Both the position numbers and the translations under genes were made by a program. Source: Clostridia bacterium (GTDB taxonomy: Bacteria > Bacillota > Clostridia > Oscillospirales > CAG-272). From it: a stretch of 64,000 bases of DNA. Below, piece by piece: positions 51,647-60,107 of this stretch. Where the stretch lies: contig JAGASS010000016.1 in assembly GCA_017621655.1 (NCBI GenBank), positions 62,001 through 126,000 of the forward strand, in the 5' to 3' direction. The notes under the pieces are model-generated. The model was not told the origin of the DNA and did not search any database. It was given only the letters and a program-made list of their open reading frames with translations. Numbering within the stretch: position 1 is the first letter of the stretch; the number at the start of each line of letters is the position of its first letter.

Positions 51647-52469
51647 AGAAAATGCGGAGCTGATCGGCTCGGCTATTGATGAATACCTTTCGGGAAGCAT
51701 TGATGAAATTTCGGTGCTTACCGATTCGATGAAATACAGCGCATCCTCGGGCGGAAAGAGAATAAGACCCTTCCTTACTCTTGAGGTCGCGAAAATGCTC
51801 GGCGGAAAAAAGGAGGCGGCGCTTCCTTATGCCTGCGCTATTGAGATGATACACACCTATTCTCTTATCCACGACGATCTGCCTTGTATGGATAACGATG
51901 ATATAAGACGCGGTAAGCCGACGAATCATGTAGTTTTCGGCGAAGCAAACGCGCTCCTTGCGGGCGACGCGCTTCTCACGAAGGCGTTTGAGGTCCCGGC
52001 AATGAATGAGCACGTTTCAAGTGACAACAAGGTCGCGGCAACTATTCTTCTCGCTCAGAATGCCGGTGCCGACGGAATGATCGGCGGTCAGGTGCTTGAC
52101 CTTGCAGGTGAAAAAGAGCGCTTGAGCGAAAAGACGCATCTTATGATGAACCGCATGAAAACGGGTTGCCTCATTCGTACAGCGGCACTTCTCGGTTGCC
52201 TTTCTTCGGGATACGGAGAGGGAACTGACGAGTATGCCGACGTGAAAAAATACGCTGAGAACATAGGTTTGGCATTCCAGATTGAGGACGATATTCTTGA
52301 TTACGGCACAGAGGACAATAAAACGACGTTCCTTTCGTTTATGACTATTGACGAGGCAAAGGCAAAGATCGACGAGCTGACAGGCGAGGCGATCTCGGTC
52401 ATTTCAAAATACGATGGTAGCGAAACGCTTACTCAGTTCGCGCGCTATCTCTCAAATAGAGAAGTATAA
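51621..52469 (+). CDS. ispA: Polyprenyl (farnesyl/geranyl) diphosphate synthase
   Basis: IspA condenses isopentenyl diphosphate with allylic diphosphates. The 282-residue protein has both aspartate-rich motifs: DDLPCMDNDDIRRGKPTNH near residue 87 and FQIEDDILDYG near residue 221, plus GGKRIRPFLTLEVAKMLGG near the N-terminus. Product length cannot be read reliably; farnesyl is usual at this locus. The ATG at 51621 overlaps the end of xseB; a GTG at 51612 is an alternative. The usual next gene, dxs, is missing here and tlyA follows directly. Confidence 0.93.
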   Translation: MKDLLLTIKENAELIGSAIDEYLSGSIDEISVLTDSMKYSASSGGKRIRPFLTLEVAKMLGGKKEAALPYACAIEMIHTYSLIHDDLPCMDNDDIRRGKPTNHVVFGEANALLAGDALLTKAFEVPAMNEHVSSDNKVAATILLAQNAGADGMIGGQVLDLAGEKERLSEKTHLMMNRMKTGCLIRTAALLGCLSSGYGEGTDEYADVKKYAENIGLAFQIEDDILDYGTEDNKTTFLSFMTIDEAKAKIDELTGEAISVISKYDGSETLTQFARYLSNREV

Positions 52470-53224
52470 TGCGCCTCGATCAATTTTTGACCGAAAAGGG
52501 TTATTCCGAAACGCGCACGAAAGCAAAGAATCTGATCGAAAGCGGATCGGTGACTGTAAACGGCAAGTTTATATTAAAGCCCGCCTTTGACGTAAGTGAG
52601 GATGATGAAATATCCTGCCGAACCGATCTTGTCTGTCCCTATGTCAGCCGCGGCGGACTCAAGCTTGAGGGCGCGCTCCGCGAGTTTGGAATCGACCCTA
52701 CGGGCGCCGTCTGCCTTGATATAGGCGCATCGTCTGGTGGCTTTACGGATTGTTTGCTCAAGCATGGCGCGAGTAAGGTATACGCGGTAGATTCGGGAAG
52801 CGGTCAGCTTCATAAGTCGCTTCTCTCTGATAGTCGCGTTATCTCACTTGAAAACGTAAACGCGCGTTATCTGAGCGAAAAAGAGATACCCGAAAAAGCG
52901 GATATAACGGTAATGGACGTCTCGTTCATTTCGCAAACGAAGCTATATTCCGCGATTGTACCGCTTATGAAAGAAAAGGGAATATTAATTTCCCTTATCA
53001 AGCCGCAGTTCGAGGTCGGACGGAGCGGCGTCGGCAAGGGCGGTATCGTCCGTGACGAAAAGAAACGCAAAGAAGCGGTTGATGACGTTATTAACTGCGC
53101 CGCTTCATTTGGACTTAAAAATATAAATACCGTGCTTTCGCCGATCAAGGGCGGAGACGGTAATATGGAATTTTTGGCATATTTCATTTTAGATAACGAA
53201 AGGAGGCAGGATAGTGAAGATTGA
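52469..53224 (+). CDS. tlyA: TlyA family RNA methyltransferase
   Basis: TlyA-type proteins combine an S4 RNA-binding domain (about 1-60; RLDQFLTEKGYSETRTKAKN then LIESGSVTVNG) with an FtsJ-like methyltransferase domain (LDIGASSGGFTDCLLKHGAS as SAM site, VMDVSFIS, and IKPQFEVGRSGVGKGGIVRD). Mycobacterial TlyA 2'-O-methylates ribosomal RNA; the target here is inferred from the family. The start overlaps the ispA stop as TAATG, and its end overlaps the nadK start by 11 bases. Confidence 0.94.
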   Translation: MRLDQFLTEKGYSETRTKAKNLIESGSVTVNGKFILKPAFDVSEDDEISCRTDLVCPYVSRGGLKLEGALREFGIDPTGAVCLDIGASSGGFTDCLLKHGASKVYAVDSGSGQLHKSLLSDSRVISLENVNARYLSEKEIPEKADITVMDVSFISQTKLYSAIVPLMKEKGILISLIKPQFEVGRSGVGKGGIVRDEKKRKEAVDDVINCAASFGLKNINTVLSPIKGGDGNMEFLAYFILDNERRQDSED

Positions 53225-54056
53225 AGTTGCATCAACAGTAATAAAGGATCCGGGTCTTAAATATACCTCGGAGCTTATCGCGACTCTCAAGGAACGCGGA
53301 GACGATATATGGCTCGACTGCGATGCGGATACGACTATAGACGGCGTTAATAAAGGCGTTTCGTCCTGCCCCGATATGATAATCGTTCTCGGCGGTGACG
53401 GCTCGATCATGAGAGCCGCAAGGAGAGGTGCGGTGATCGGTGTACCGATACTCGGTATCGACCTTGGACGCGTCGGCTATCTTGCAGAGCTTTCGCCCGA
53501 CGACAACGAAGGACTTAACGCAGTCCTCAGCGGCGAATACTATATCGAGAAGCGCGCGCTTCTTGAGGTATCTACCGTAAAAAACGGACTTGAATTGGAA
53601 GAAAAGATGGTCGCGATAAACGACGTCGTTCTTTCACACGGAACTGTTTCGCGTCTGCTTGAAACCGAGGTATACTGCGACGGAAGCTCACTCGGACGCT
53701 ATCGCTCCGACGGATTTATCGTTGCTACACCAACGGGATCAACGGCGTATTCTCTCTCGGCAGGCGGCCCCGTGCTTTCCCCAAAGCTCAAGGGTATATG
53801 CCTAACGCCTATATGTCCGCATTCGCTTACCGCAAGACCGATAATAGTACCCGAGGATTCTCATATAGAGATCAAATACCTTTCACCTCAGCCGTCACCG
53901 TCACATCTGACAGTTGACGGTAACGAAGCCGATATGCTCTACTGCGGTGACTCGGTAATGGTACGCCGTTCAAGCGTGAGCGCAGATTTTATTCGCTTGA
54001 ATAAAAAGCGTAACGTCAGCTTTTATGATATTTTAAGAGAAAAAATGTCTGATTGA
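53214..54056 (+). CDS. nadK: NAD kinase
   Basis: NadK phosphorylates NAD to NADP. The 280-residue protein has the GGDGS motif (residues 60-64, IIVLGGDGSIMRAARR), INDVVLSHG, and the conserved FIVATPTGSTAYSLSAGGPV. Translation starts at GTG 53214, with AGGAGG 7 bases upstream inside tlyA. Order tlyA-nadK-argR-recN is the Firmicutes standard. Confidence 0.95.
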   Translation: MKIEVASTVIKDPGLKYTSELIATLKERGDDIWLDCDADTTIDGVNKGVSSCPDMIIVLGGDGSIMRAARRGAVIGVPILGIDLGRVGYLAELSPDDNEGLNAVLSGEYYIEKRALLEVSTVKNGLELEEKMVAINDVVLSHGTVSRLLETEVYCDGSSLGRYRSDGFIVATPTGSTAYSLSAGGPVLSPKLKGICLTPICPHSLTARPIIVPEDSHIEIKYLSPQPSPSHLTVDGNEADMLYCGDSVMVRRSSVSADFIRLNKKRNVSFYDILREKMSD

Positions 54057-54066
54057 GGAAACGGAA

Positions 54067-54522
54067 ATGAAGTATAAGAGACATAATAAAATAATCGAGA
54101 TCATAACGGAATTCGACATAGAAACGCAGGACGAGCTTATAAGCAAGCTCCGTGAGTCGGGCTTTGACGTAACTCAGGCGACGGTATCGCGCGATATTCG
54201 CTCGCTCAAACTCGTTAAGGTTTCAACCCCCGATCACCGTTATAAGTACGCGCTCTCACCACGTGACGATATTCACATCTCGGCAAAGTACAGAAATATT
54301 ATAAGAGAGACGATAATAAAGGTCGATTTCGCCAATAACTTCGTTGTTCTTAAGACCTACGCAGGTATGGCTCAGGCGGCTGCTGCCGCAATCGACGGAA
54401 TGGGCTGGTCGGAGCTTGTCGGAAGCATCGCGGGCGACGACACGATTTTCGTCATGATGCGCGATAACACGGGCGCAATTGAATTTTCCGAAAAACTTAA
54501 GCAGATAACGAGAGGGAACTGA
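54067..54522 (+). CDS. argR: Arginine repressor ArgR
   Basis: ArgR (AhrC type) is a hexameric, arginine-sensing repressor/activator of arginine metabolism. The 151-residue protein has an N-terminal winged helix (RHNKIIEIITEFDIETQDEL and GFDVTQATVSRDIRSLKLVK) and a C-terminal arginine-binding and trimerisation domain (YAGMAQAAAAAIDGM, GSIAGDDTIFVM). No arginine biosynthesis genes are nearby. The conserved place before recN is as in other Firmicutes. Confidence 0.96.
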   Translation: MKYKRHNKIIEIITEFDIETQDELISKLRESGFDVTQATVSRDIRSLKLVKVSTPDHRYKYALSPRDDIHISAKYRNIIRETIIKVDFANNFVVLKTYAGMAQAAAAAIDGMGWSELVGSIAGDDTIFVMMRDNTGAIEFSEKLKQITRGN

Positions 54523-56222
54523 TGTTATCATCACTTCACATTGAAAATATCGCCGTCATAAAGCACGCCGATATTGATCTTGAAAGCGGCTTTCAGGTAC
54601 TGACGGGTGAAACGGGCGCAGGTAAGAGTATTCTTATCGACTGTATAAATTTGCTTCTCGGTGCTCGTCCGAGTAAGGACTTGATCCGAAACGGCGAAAC
54701 GAGAGCGACTGTATCGGGACTATTTACCGATATTGACGCGCCGCTTTCGCGCCTGCCTTCGGAGCTTGATATAACAGCGGACGAGGACGGATGTATAATG
54801 CTTACGCGCACTTTTGACCTTGACGGCAAGGCGCAAACGAAGCTGAACGGCAGAACTATCCCCGCGTCTCTCCAAAGGGAAATAATGCCGTACCTGATCA
54901 ATATTCACGGTCAGAATGACAACAGAATACTAATGTCGCTCTCGGCTCAGCTTTCGTATCTTGACGGATATGCAGGTAACGATGAGCTGTTGAATGAATA
55001 TTCGGCAGTTTACGATCAGCTCGAAAACTGCCGTAAGAAGATGCTTTCACTCAAGCGCGACGAAAGAGAAAAGGCGCGAATGAGCGAGCTTCTTCGCTAT
55101 CAGGTAAACGAAATTGACGAAGCGAAATTAAAGCTCGGCGAGGAAGAGGAGCTTGAGAAAAGACGCGAAAAGGTAAAGAACGCAGAAAAAATACTTAAGC
55201 AATCGCGTCTTATAACAAAAGCTCTTTACCGCGGAGAAAAAGCACTTCCCGCATATGAGCTTATAAAGAAGTCAGCATCCGCTCTTGAAAGCATTTCTGA
55301 ATACGTGCCGAATGCGGAAGAGTATATAGAAAAGCTCAATAATATGACGTACGAGCTTGAAGAGATAGGTCTTACCGTTTCGGATATAGCAGAGGCGGAT
55401 TACGACGATCCCGAAAGTGAGCTTGACGGTATAGAAACGCGTCTCGACCTTATTTCAAAGCTTGAAAAAAAGTACGGAATCGGTATTGAAGAGATTCTCT
55501 CCTTCCGTGATAAAGCGGCAAAGGAGCTTAAAGAGATCGAGCAGGCGGACGAGCTTCTTGATGAGCTTAGAATTGAATATTCAAAGCACAAAAAGAAAGC
55601 GACCGATCTTGCTTCGCGTCTGACGGAGAACCGTCAGAGGGCGGCGACAACACTTGAAAAGATCGTTGTAGATGAGTTATCGTATCTTGAAATGCCGAAG
55701 GTGCGCTTCAAGGTAGAGATCAAGCCGTCACTCGACGAAAACGGCAAAACGAAGTTGATAAAGCAGGGCGCTGACACTATCGAATTCCTTTTATCTGCAA
55801 ACCCGGGCGAGCCGCTTAAGCCGCTGTCGAAGATCGCGTCGGGCGGTGAGCTTTCAAGAATAATGCTCGCGCTCAAGAATATAAACTCTTACGGAAGTGA
55901 GGGCGAAACGCTGATATTCGACGAGATAGATACGGGCGTATCTGGTAAGACCTCGCAGAAGATCGGAATACGGCTTCGCGCACTGTCCGAAAAGAATCAG
56001 GTAATATGCGTTACTCACTCGGCGCAGATAGCCGCAGAGGCACATGAGCATTATCTGATAAAGAAACAGGAAATTGACGGTAGGGTAGAAACCTCCGTAA
56101 CTCCTCTTAACCGAGAGGGAAGAATAAACGAGCTTGCCCGTATAATGGGCGGCGTAAACATCACAGATAAGCTTCTTCAGTCGGCGGCAGAAATGCTTGA
56201 TACGGCAGGAAGCGACGCATAA
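54522..56222 (+). CDS. recN: DNA repair protein RecN
   Basis: RecN is an SMC-like ATPase for double-strand break repair. The 566-residue protein has Walker A GETGAGKS (about 28-35), long coiled coils (about 150-370), and the C-terminal ATPase half with signature SGGELSRIMLALKNI and Walker B LIFDEIDTGVSGKT. Its ATG overlaps the argR stop (TGATG). Downstream is tyrS, not spoIVB and spo0A as in many spore-formers. Confidence 0.96.
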   Translation: MLSSLHIENIAVIKHADIDLESGFQVLTGETGAGKSILIDCINLLLGARPSKDLIRNGETRATVSGLFTDIDAPLSRLPSELDITADEDGCIMLTRTFDLDGKAQTKLNGRTIPASLQREIMPYLINIHGQNDNRILMSLSAQLSYLDGYAGNDELLNEYSAVYDQLENCRKKMLSLKRDEREKARMSELLRYQVNEIDEAKLKLGEEEELEKRREKVKNAEKILKQSRLITKALYRGEKALPAYELIKKSASALESISEYVPNAEEYIEKLNNMTYELEEIGLTVSDIAEADYDDPESELDGIETRLDLISKLEKKYGIGIEEILSFRDKAAKELKEIEQADELLDELRIEYSKHKKKATDLASRLTENRQRAATTLEKIVVDELSYLEMPKVRFKVEIKPSLDENGKTKLIKQGADTIEFLLSANPGEPLKPLSKIASGGELSRIMLALKNINSYGSEGETLIFDEIDTGVSGKTSQKIGIRLRALSEKNQVICVTHSAQIAAEAHEHYLIKKQEIDGRVETSVTPLNREGRINELARIMGGVNITDKLLQSAAEMLDTAGSDA

Positions 56223-56238
56223 GAAAGGAAAAAACATT

Positions 56239-57465
56239 ATGACACTTTACGACGAACTTATTGCAAGAGGTCTTATCGCTCAGGTAACTAACGAGGATGA
56301 GATCAAGACTATGATTAACGAAGGCAAGGCGACCTTCTATATCGGATTTGACTGTACTGCTGACAGCTTGACAGCAGGTCACTTTATGGCGCTCACTCTT
56401 ATGAAGCGTCTTCAGATGGCAGGCAATAAGCCGATAGCTCTTATCGGCGGCGGTACCACCATGATCGGTGACCCCTCGGGAAGAACTGATATGAGAAAGA
56501 TGCTTACCAAAGAGGACATCGACCATAACGCCGAATGCTTCAAGCGTCAGATGGAGAGATTCATCGACTTCTCCGAGGGCAAGGCACAGATGATAAATAA
56601 CGCTGACTGGCTGCTCAAGCTTAACTACGTTGAGCTTCTTCGCGAGGTCGGCGCGTGCTTCTCGGTTAATAATATGCTCAGAGCAAAGTGCTACGAGCAG
56701 AGAATGGAAAAGGGACTTTCCTTCCTTGAATTCAACTACATGATCATGCAGTCCTACGACTTCTATTACCTCTTTAAGGAATACGGCTGTAATATGCAGT
56801 TCGGCGGTGACGACCAGTGGTCGAATATGCTTGGCGGTACCGAGCTTATCAGAAGAAAGCTCGGCAAGGACGCACACGCTATGACGATAACGCTGCTTAC
56901 CGACTCCCAGGGCAAGAAGATGGGTAAGACCGCAGGTAACGCAGTTTGGCTCGACGCTAAGAAGACGAGTCCCTACGACTTCTTCCAGTACTGGCGTAAC
57001 GTCGCTGATTCCGACGTTCTTAAGTGCATCAGAATGCTTACCTTCCTCCCGATCGAAGAGATCAACGAGATGGACAAGTGGGAGGGCGCACAGCTCAATA
57101 AGGCAAAGGAGATCCTCGGCTACGAGCTTACTAAGATGGTTCACGGTGAAGAGGAAGCAAATAAGGCACTTGAAGCATCAAGAGCAGTATTTGTAAACGG
57201 CGGTGTTTCTGCCGATATGCCTACGACCGAGCTTACTGCTGAAAACTTTGTTGACGGCTCTATTCTCGTTTCCGATCTCCTCGTTCTCGGCGGTCTTGCA
57301 CCCTCAAAGGGCGAAGCAAAGCGTCTTATTCAGCAGGGCGGTATTCTCGTAAACGACGAAAAGGTAGTACAGTTCAACGCAAGCGTAGCGCTTGATGCCT
57401 TCGGTGACGGACTTATCGTTAAGAAGGGTAAAAAGGTATTCCACCGCTTCACCGTTAAGAACTGA
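56239..57465 (+). CDS. tyrS: Tyrosyl-tRNA synthetase
   Basis: Class I synthetase that charges tRNA-Tyr. The 408-residue protein has the HIGH-type motif in GFDCTADSLTAGHFMALTLM (about 36-55), the tyrosine-pocket QFGGDDQWSNMLGG, the KMSKS equivalent KKMGKTAGNAVWL near residue 226, and a C-terminal S4 domain (GGLAPSKGEAKRLIQQGGIL). The start is ATG 56239 with AAAGGA 9 bases upstream; the longer frame starts inside recN. No T-box leader fits in the 16-base gap. Confidence 0.96.
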   Translation: MTLYDELIARGLIAQVTNEDEIKTMINEGKATFYIGFDCTADSLTAGHFMALTLMKRLQMAGNKPIALIGGGTTMIGDPSGRTDMRKMLTKEDIDHNAECFKRQMERFIDFSEGKAQMINNADWLLKLNYVELLREVGACFSVNNMLRAKCYEQRMEKGLSFLEFNYMIMQSYDFYYLFKEYGCNMQFGGDDQWSNMLGGTELIRRKLGKDAHAMTITLLTDSQGKKMGKTAGNAVWLDAKKTSPYDFFQYWRNVADSDVLKCIRMLTFLPIEEINEMDKWEGAQLNKAKEILGYELTKMVHGEEEANKALEASRAVFVNGGVSADMPTTELTAENFVDGSILVSDLLVLGGLAPSKGEAKRLIQQGGILVNDEKVVQFNASVALDAFGDGLIVKKGKKVFHRFTVKN

Positions 57466-57520
57466 TAACACATTACGGCATATTTCATATAATATGTAAA
57501 AAACGAAAGGAGCAGATAAT

Positions 57521-58456
57521 ATGCTCTCAAACTCAAGTATTCTTGAGCAATATATCGAGGAAGCCGAAAGAGAGGGGCGTCTGACGTTCAGACGCGATTT
57601 TCCTCTCTCCTCGCTCTCGTCATTCCGCATAGGCGGCAACGCGTCTTACGTGATATATCCGTCGACGCCCGACGAGCTTGCGTCGCTTTCGGCTCTTTGC
57701 CACAGTATAAGTATCCCGAATATCGTTATCGGTAACGGCTCAAATCTTCTCTTTTCCGACAGCGGATACGAGGGCGCTGTTATCGTTACGACGCAGATAA
57801 AGGATATAAAGATCGACGGAAATACCGTTAAGGTCGGATGCGGAGCTTCGCTTACTCATCTTGCTTCGGTAGTAGCAGAAGCTTCGCTTACAGGACTTGA
57901 ATTCGCATATGGTATACCCGGTACAGTCGGCGGTGCGGTCTATATGAACGCAGGCGCTTACGGCGGAGAGATCAAGGACGTTTGCGTTTCCGTCAAGGTA
58001 TACGACGGCGTAAACGACGAGATATACGATATTAAGGCAGAGGACTGCTGCTTCGGCTACCGTGAAAGCGTTTTCCAGGATAGCGATAAGATAATTCTCG
58101 GAGCAAAGCTCGCTTTGAACGAGGGCGTGAATGCTGAAATTACCGAGAAAATGAACGGTCTTATGCAGCAGCGTATCGACAAGCAGCCGCTAAACTATCC
58201 CTCGGCTGGCAGTACATTTAAGCGTTACCCCGGATATTTCTCGGGCAAGCTTATAGAGGAAGCAGGTCTTAAGGGCTATACAATCGGCGGCGCGCAGGTG
58301 TCGGAAAAGCACGCGGGATTCGTTATCAACGTTGGTAACGCAACCGCGTCTGACGTTCTTGCGCTTATCGACCATATTCGTGAAGTAATTAAGGAAAACG
58401 TCGGAATCGAGCTTCAGACCGAAGTAAAATATATAGAGAATCCGGCAGATAAATAA
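57521..58456 (+). CDS. murB: UDP-N-acetylenolpyruvoylglucosamine reductase
   Basis: MurB makes UDP-N-acetylmuramate for peptidoglycan. The 311-residue flavoprotein shows SSFRIGGNASYVIYPSTPDE, the FAD loop VIGNGSNLLFSDSGY, FAYGIPGTVGGAVYMNAGAY then GGEI, and the catalytic serine in YPSAGSTFKRYPG. It follows tyrS after 55 bases, with AAAGGAGC upstream. whiA starts after a single base, so the two are coupled. Confidence 0.96.
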   Translation: MLSNSSILEQYIEEAEREGRLTFRRDFPLSSLSSFRIGGNASYVIYPSTPDELASLSALCHSISIPNIVIGNGSNLLFSDSGYEGAVIVTTQIKDIKIDGNTVKVGCGASLTHLASVVAEASLTGLEFAYGIPGTVGGAVYMNAGAYGGEIKDVCVSVKVYDGVNDEIYDIKAEDCCFGYRESVFQDSDKIILGAKLALNEGVNAEITEKMNGLMQQRIDKQPLNYPSAGSTFKRYPGYFSGKLIEEAGLKGYTIGGAQVSEKHAGFVINVGNATASDVLALIDHIREVIKENVGIELQTEVKYIENPADK

Positions 58457-58457
58457 T

Positions 58458-59333
58458 ATGTACGAGTCATTTTCACAATATGTCAAAAACGAAATAGCAT
58501 CCTCGCACATAAAGAATAAGTGCTGTAAAAAGGCGTTTTTGCGCGGAATGATATTCGGCACGAACGCTCCTGACGGTAGTGCGCTTTATCTTGAAAGCGA
58601 AAATCCGTCGGTTGTAATGCACTACGCGAAGCTTATTAAGGAGATAACGGGGCGGCGCAAGGAAAGCGATATTTCGTTTACCGCGATAACAGACCCAGAC
58701 CGCTTAAAAGAGCTTTGCGAGCTACTCGAAATTTCATCCGTCGTTGACACGCAAACAGAGATAAACGGCTGTGAGGAATGTGTCAGAGCGTTTGTCAGGG
58801 GCGCGTTTCTCACCTGCGGAACGGTTACTTATCCCGAGAACTCATATCACATGGAGTTTCTCGTCCGCGGTAACGAGAGGGCAGAAATGCTGATGTCGCT
58901 TCTTGACGGAATCGGTACGAATCCGAAGCTGATCGAACGCAGAAGCGGTTTTTACGGCGTTTATTTCAAGGACAGCGAAAGCGTGCTTGATATGTTTGGT
59001 ATTTTGGGAGCTAATAAGGCGACCTTCAAAATGCTTGACGTAAAAATGTACAAGGATTTCAGAAACAATATAAACCGCCTCAATAACTGCGAAATGGCTA
59101 ATATGGGAAAAACGGCGGCGGCATTTGAAGCACAAATGCGAGCGATAGAAAAGATCGTTTCGGCAGGAAAGCTGGACGAGCTTCCCGACGAATTAAAGAT
59201 AACTCTCGATCTTCGCGCGGCATTCCCGAGCGCGACCTTAAAGGAGCTTGCCGAAATGCATACTCCGCCGATAACTAAGTCGGGTGTAAACCACAGATTA
59301 CAGAAAATTCAGCTTTTTGCTGAAAAATTATAA
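58458..59333 (+). CDS. whiA: DNA-binding protein WhiA
   Basis: WhiA is a conserved Gram-positive protein with a homing-endonuclease-like (LAGLIDADG) domain without nuclease residues and a C-terminal helix-turn-helix; in Bacillus and Streptomyces it affects cell division and chromosome segregation. The 291-residue protein has ESFSQYVKNEIASSHIKNKC, AFLRGMIFGTNA, FVRGAFLTCGTVTYPENSYH and the C-terminal LKELAEMHTPPITKSGVNHR then LQKIQLFAEKL. The usual companions rapZ and yvcK are missing between murB and whiA. Confidence 0.95.
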   Translation: MYESFSQYVKNEIASSHIKNKCCKKAFLRGMIFGTNAPDGSALYLESENPSVVMHYAKLIKEITGRRKESDISFTAITDPDRLKELCELLEISSVVDTQTEINGCEECVRAFVRGAFLTCGTVTYPENSYHMEFLVRGNERAEMLMSLLDGIGTNPKLIERRSGFYGVYFKDSESVLDMFGILGANKATFKMLDVKMYKDFRNNINRLNNCEMANMGKTAAAFEAQMRAIEKIVSAGKLDELPDELKITLDLRAAFPSATLKELAEMHTPPITKSGVNHRLQKIQLFAEKL

Positions 59334-59343
59334 GGAGACCGTT

Positions 59344-60072
59344 ATGAAATATACTTATGGGATTCAGCTTTACAGTGTTCGCGACATTACGGAGAAGAAT
59401 CTCTCCGAAGCGCTTGAGCAAGTTGCCTCTCTCGGCTACAAGGAGGTCGAGTTTGCGGGCTTCTTCGGTCACACGGCAGAAGAAGTAAAGAAAATGCTTG
59501 ATAAAAACTGTCTTACCGTTTCGGGTACTCATTCGAGTTGGGATGAGCTTACCCCCGATAGGATCGAGGAAACAGTAAAATATCATAAAGCTATCGGAAA
59601 CCGTAACTTTATCGTTCCGGGCGCCGATCTTACTACACTCGAGAAGATCGAAAAATTCTGCGAGGTAATGAACTTCGCTCAGCCGATATTGAATAAAGAG
59701 GGAATTACGCTTTCCTATCATAATCATTCACATGAGTTTGAAGTTTGCTCATGGGGCTCAACGATCCATTCCGAGCTTGAAAAGAGAACGAATATTGATT
59801 TTGAGATAGATACCTATTGGGCGTTCAACGCAGGATGCGACCCGATTCAGGTCATGGAGCGCTTGAAGGACAGGATCAAGGTTATTCACCTTAAGGACGG
59901 CTTCAAGGGCGGAGTCGGAAAGACTCTCGGCAAGGGCGAAGCACCCATTAAAGAGGTCCGCGATTATGCCTATGAGCACGGCTTCGGCATCGTAGTTGAG
60001 AGCGAAACTCTCACTCCAGACGGAATTACCGAGGCAAAGGAATGTATCGAATTCCTTAAAACTATAGACTGA
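59344..60072 (+). CDS. Sugar phosphate isomerase/epimerase (TIM barrel, AP-endonuclease-2 superfamily)
   Basis: This 242-residue TIM-barrel protein has the family pattern GIQLYSVRDITEKN, LGYKEVEFAGFFG, ISGTH-like VSGTHSSWDEL, the metal-site LSYHNHSHEFE, FEIDTYWAFNAGCDPIQVM, VIHLKDGFKG and FGIVVESETLTPDG. Members isomerise or epimerise sugars and inositols; the substrate is unknown. The start at 59344 follows AAGGAG. It lies between whiA and dnaE, an unusual insertion in that cluster. Confidence 0.88.
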   Translation: MKYTYGIQLYSVRDITEKNLSEALEQVASLGYKEVEFAGFFGHTAEEVKKMLDKNCLTVSGTHSSWDELTPDRIEETVKYHKAIGNRNFIVPGADLTTLEKIEKFCEVMNFAQPILNKEGITLSYHNHSHEFEVCSWGSTIHSELEKRTNIDFEIDTYWAFNAGCDPIQVMERLKDRIKVIHLKDGFKGGVGKTLGKGEAPIKEVRDYAYEHGFGIVVESETLTPDGITEAKECIEFLKTID

Positions 60073-60107
60073 TTATTTTGAAAATTCACTGAAAGGAGGA
60101 TAAGGCG

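Noticed and set aside
56223..56238. T-box leader for tyrS
   Set aside because: The gap from recN is 16 bases, far too short for a T-box riboswitch.
56161..57144. 327-codon open frame antisense to tyrS
   Set aside because: It is a shadow frame over a confident synthetase gene.
57466..57520. Possible terminator or leader between tyrS and murB
   Set aside because: Only a weak AT-rich symmetry (CATAT/ATATG) is present, with no T tract.
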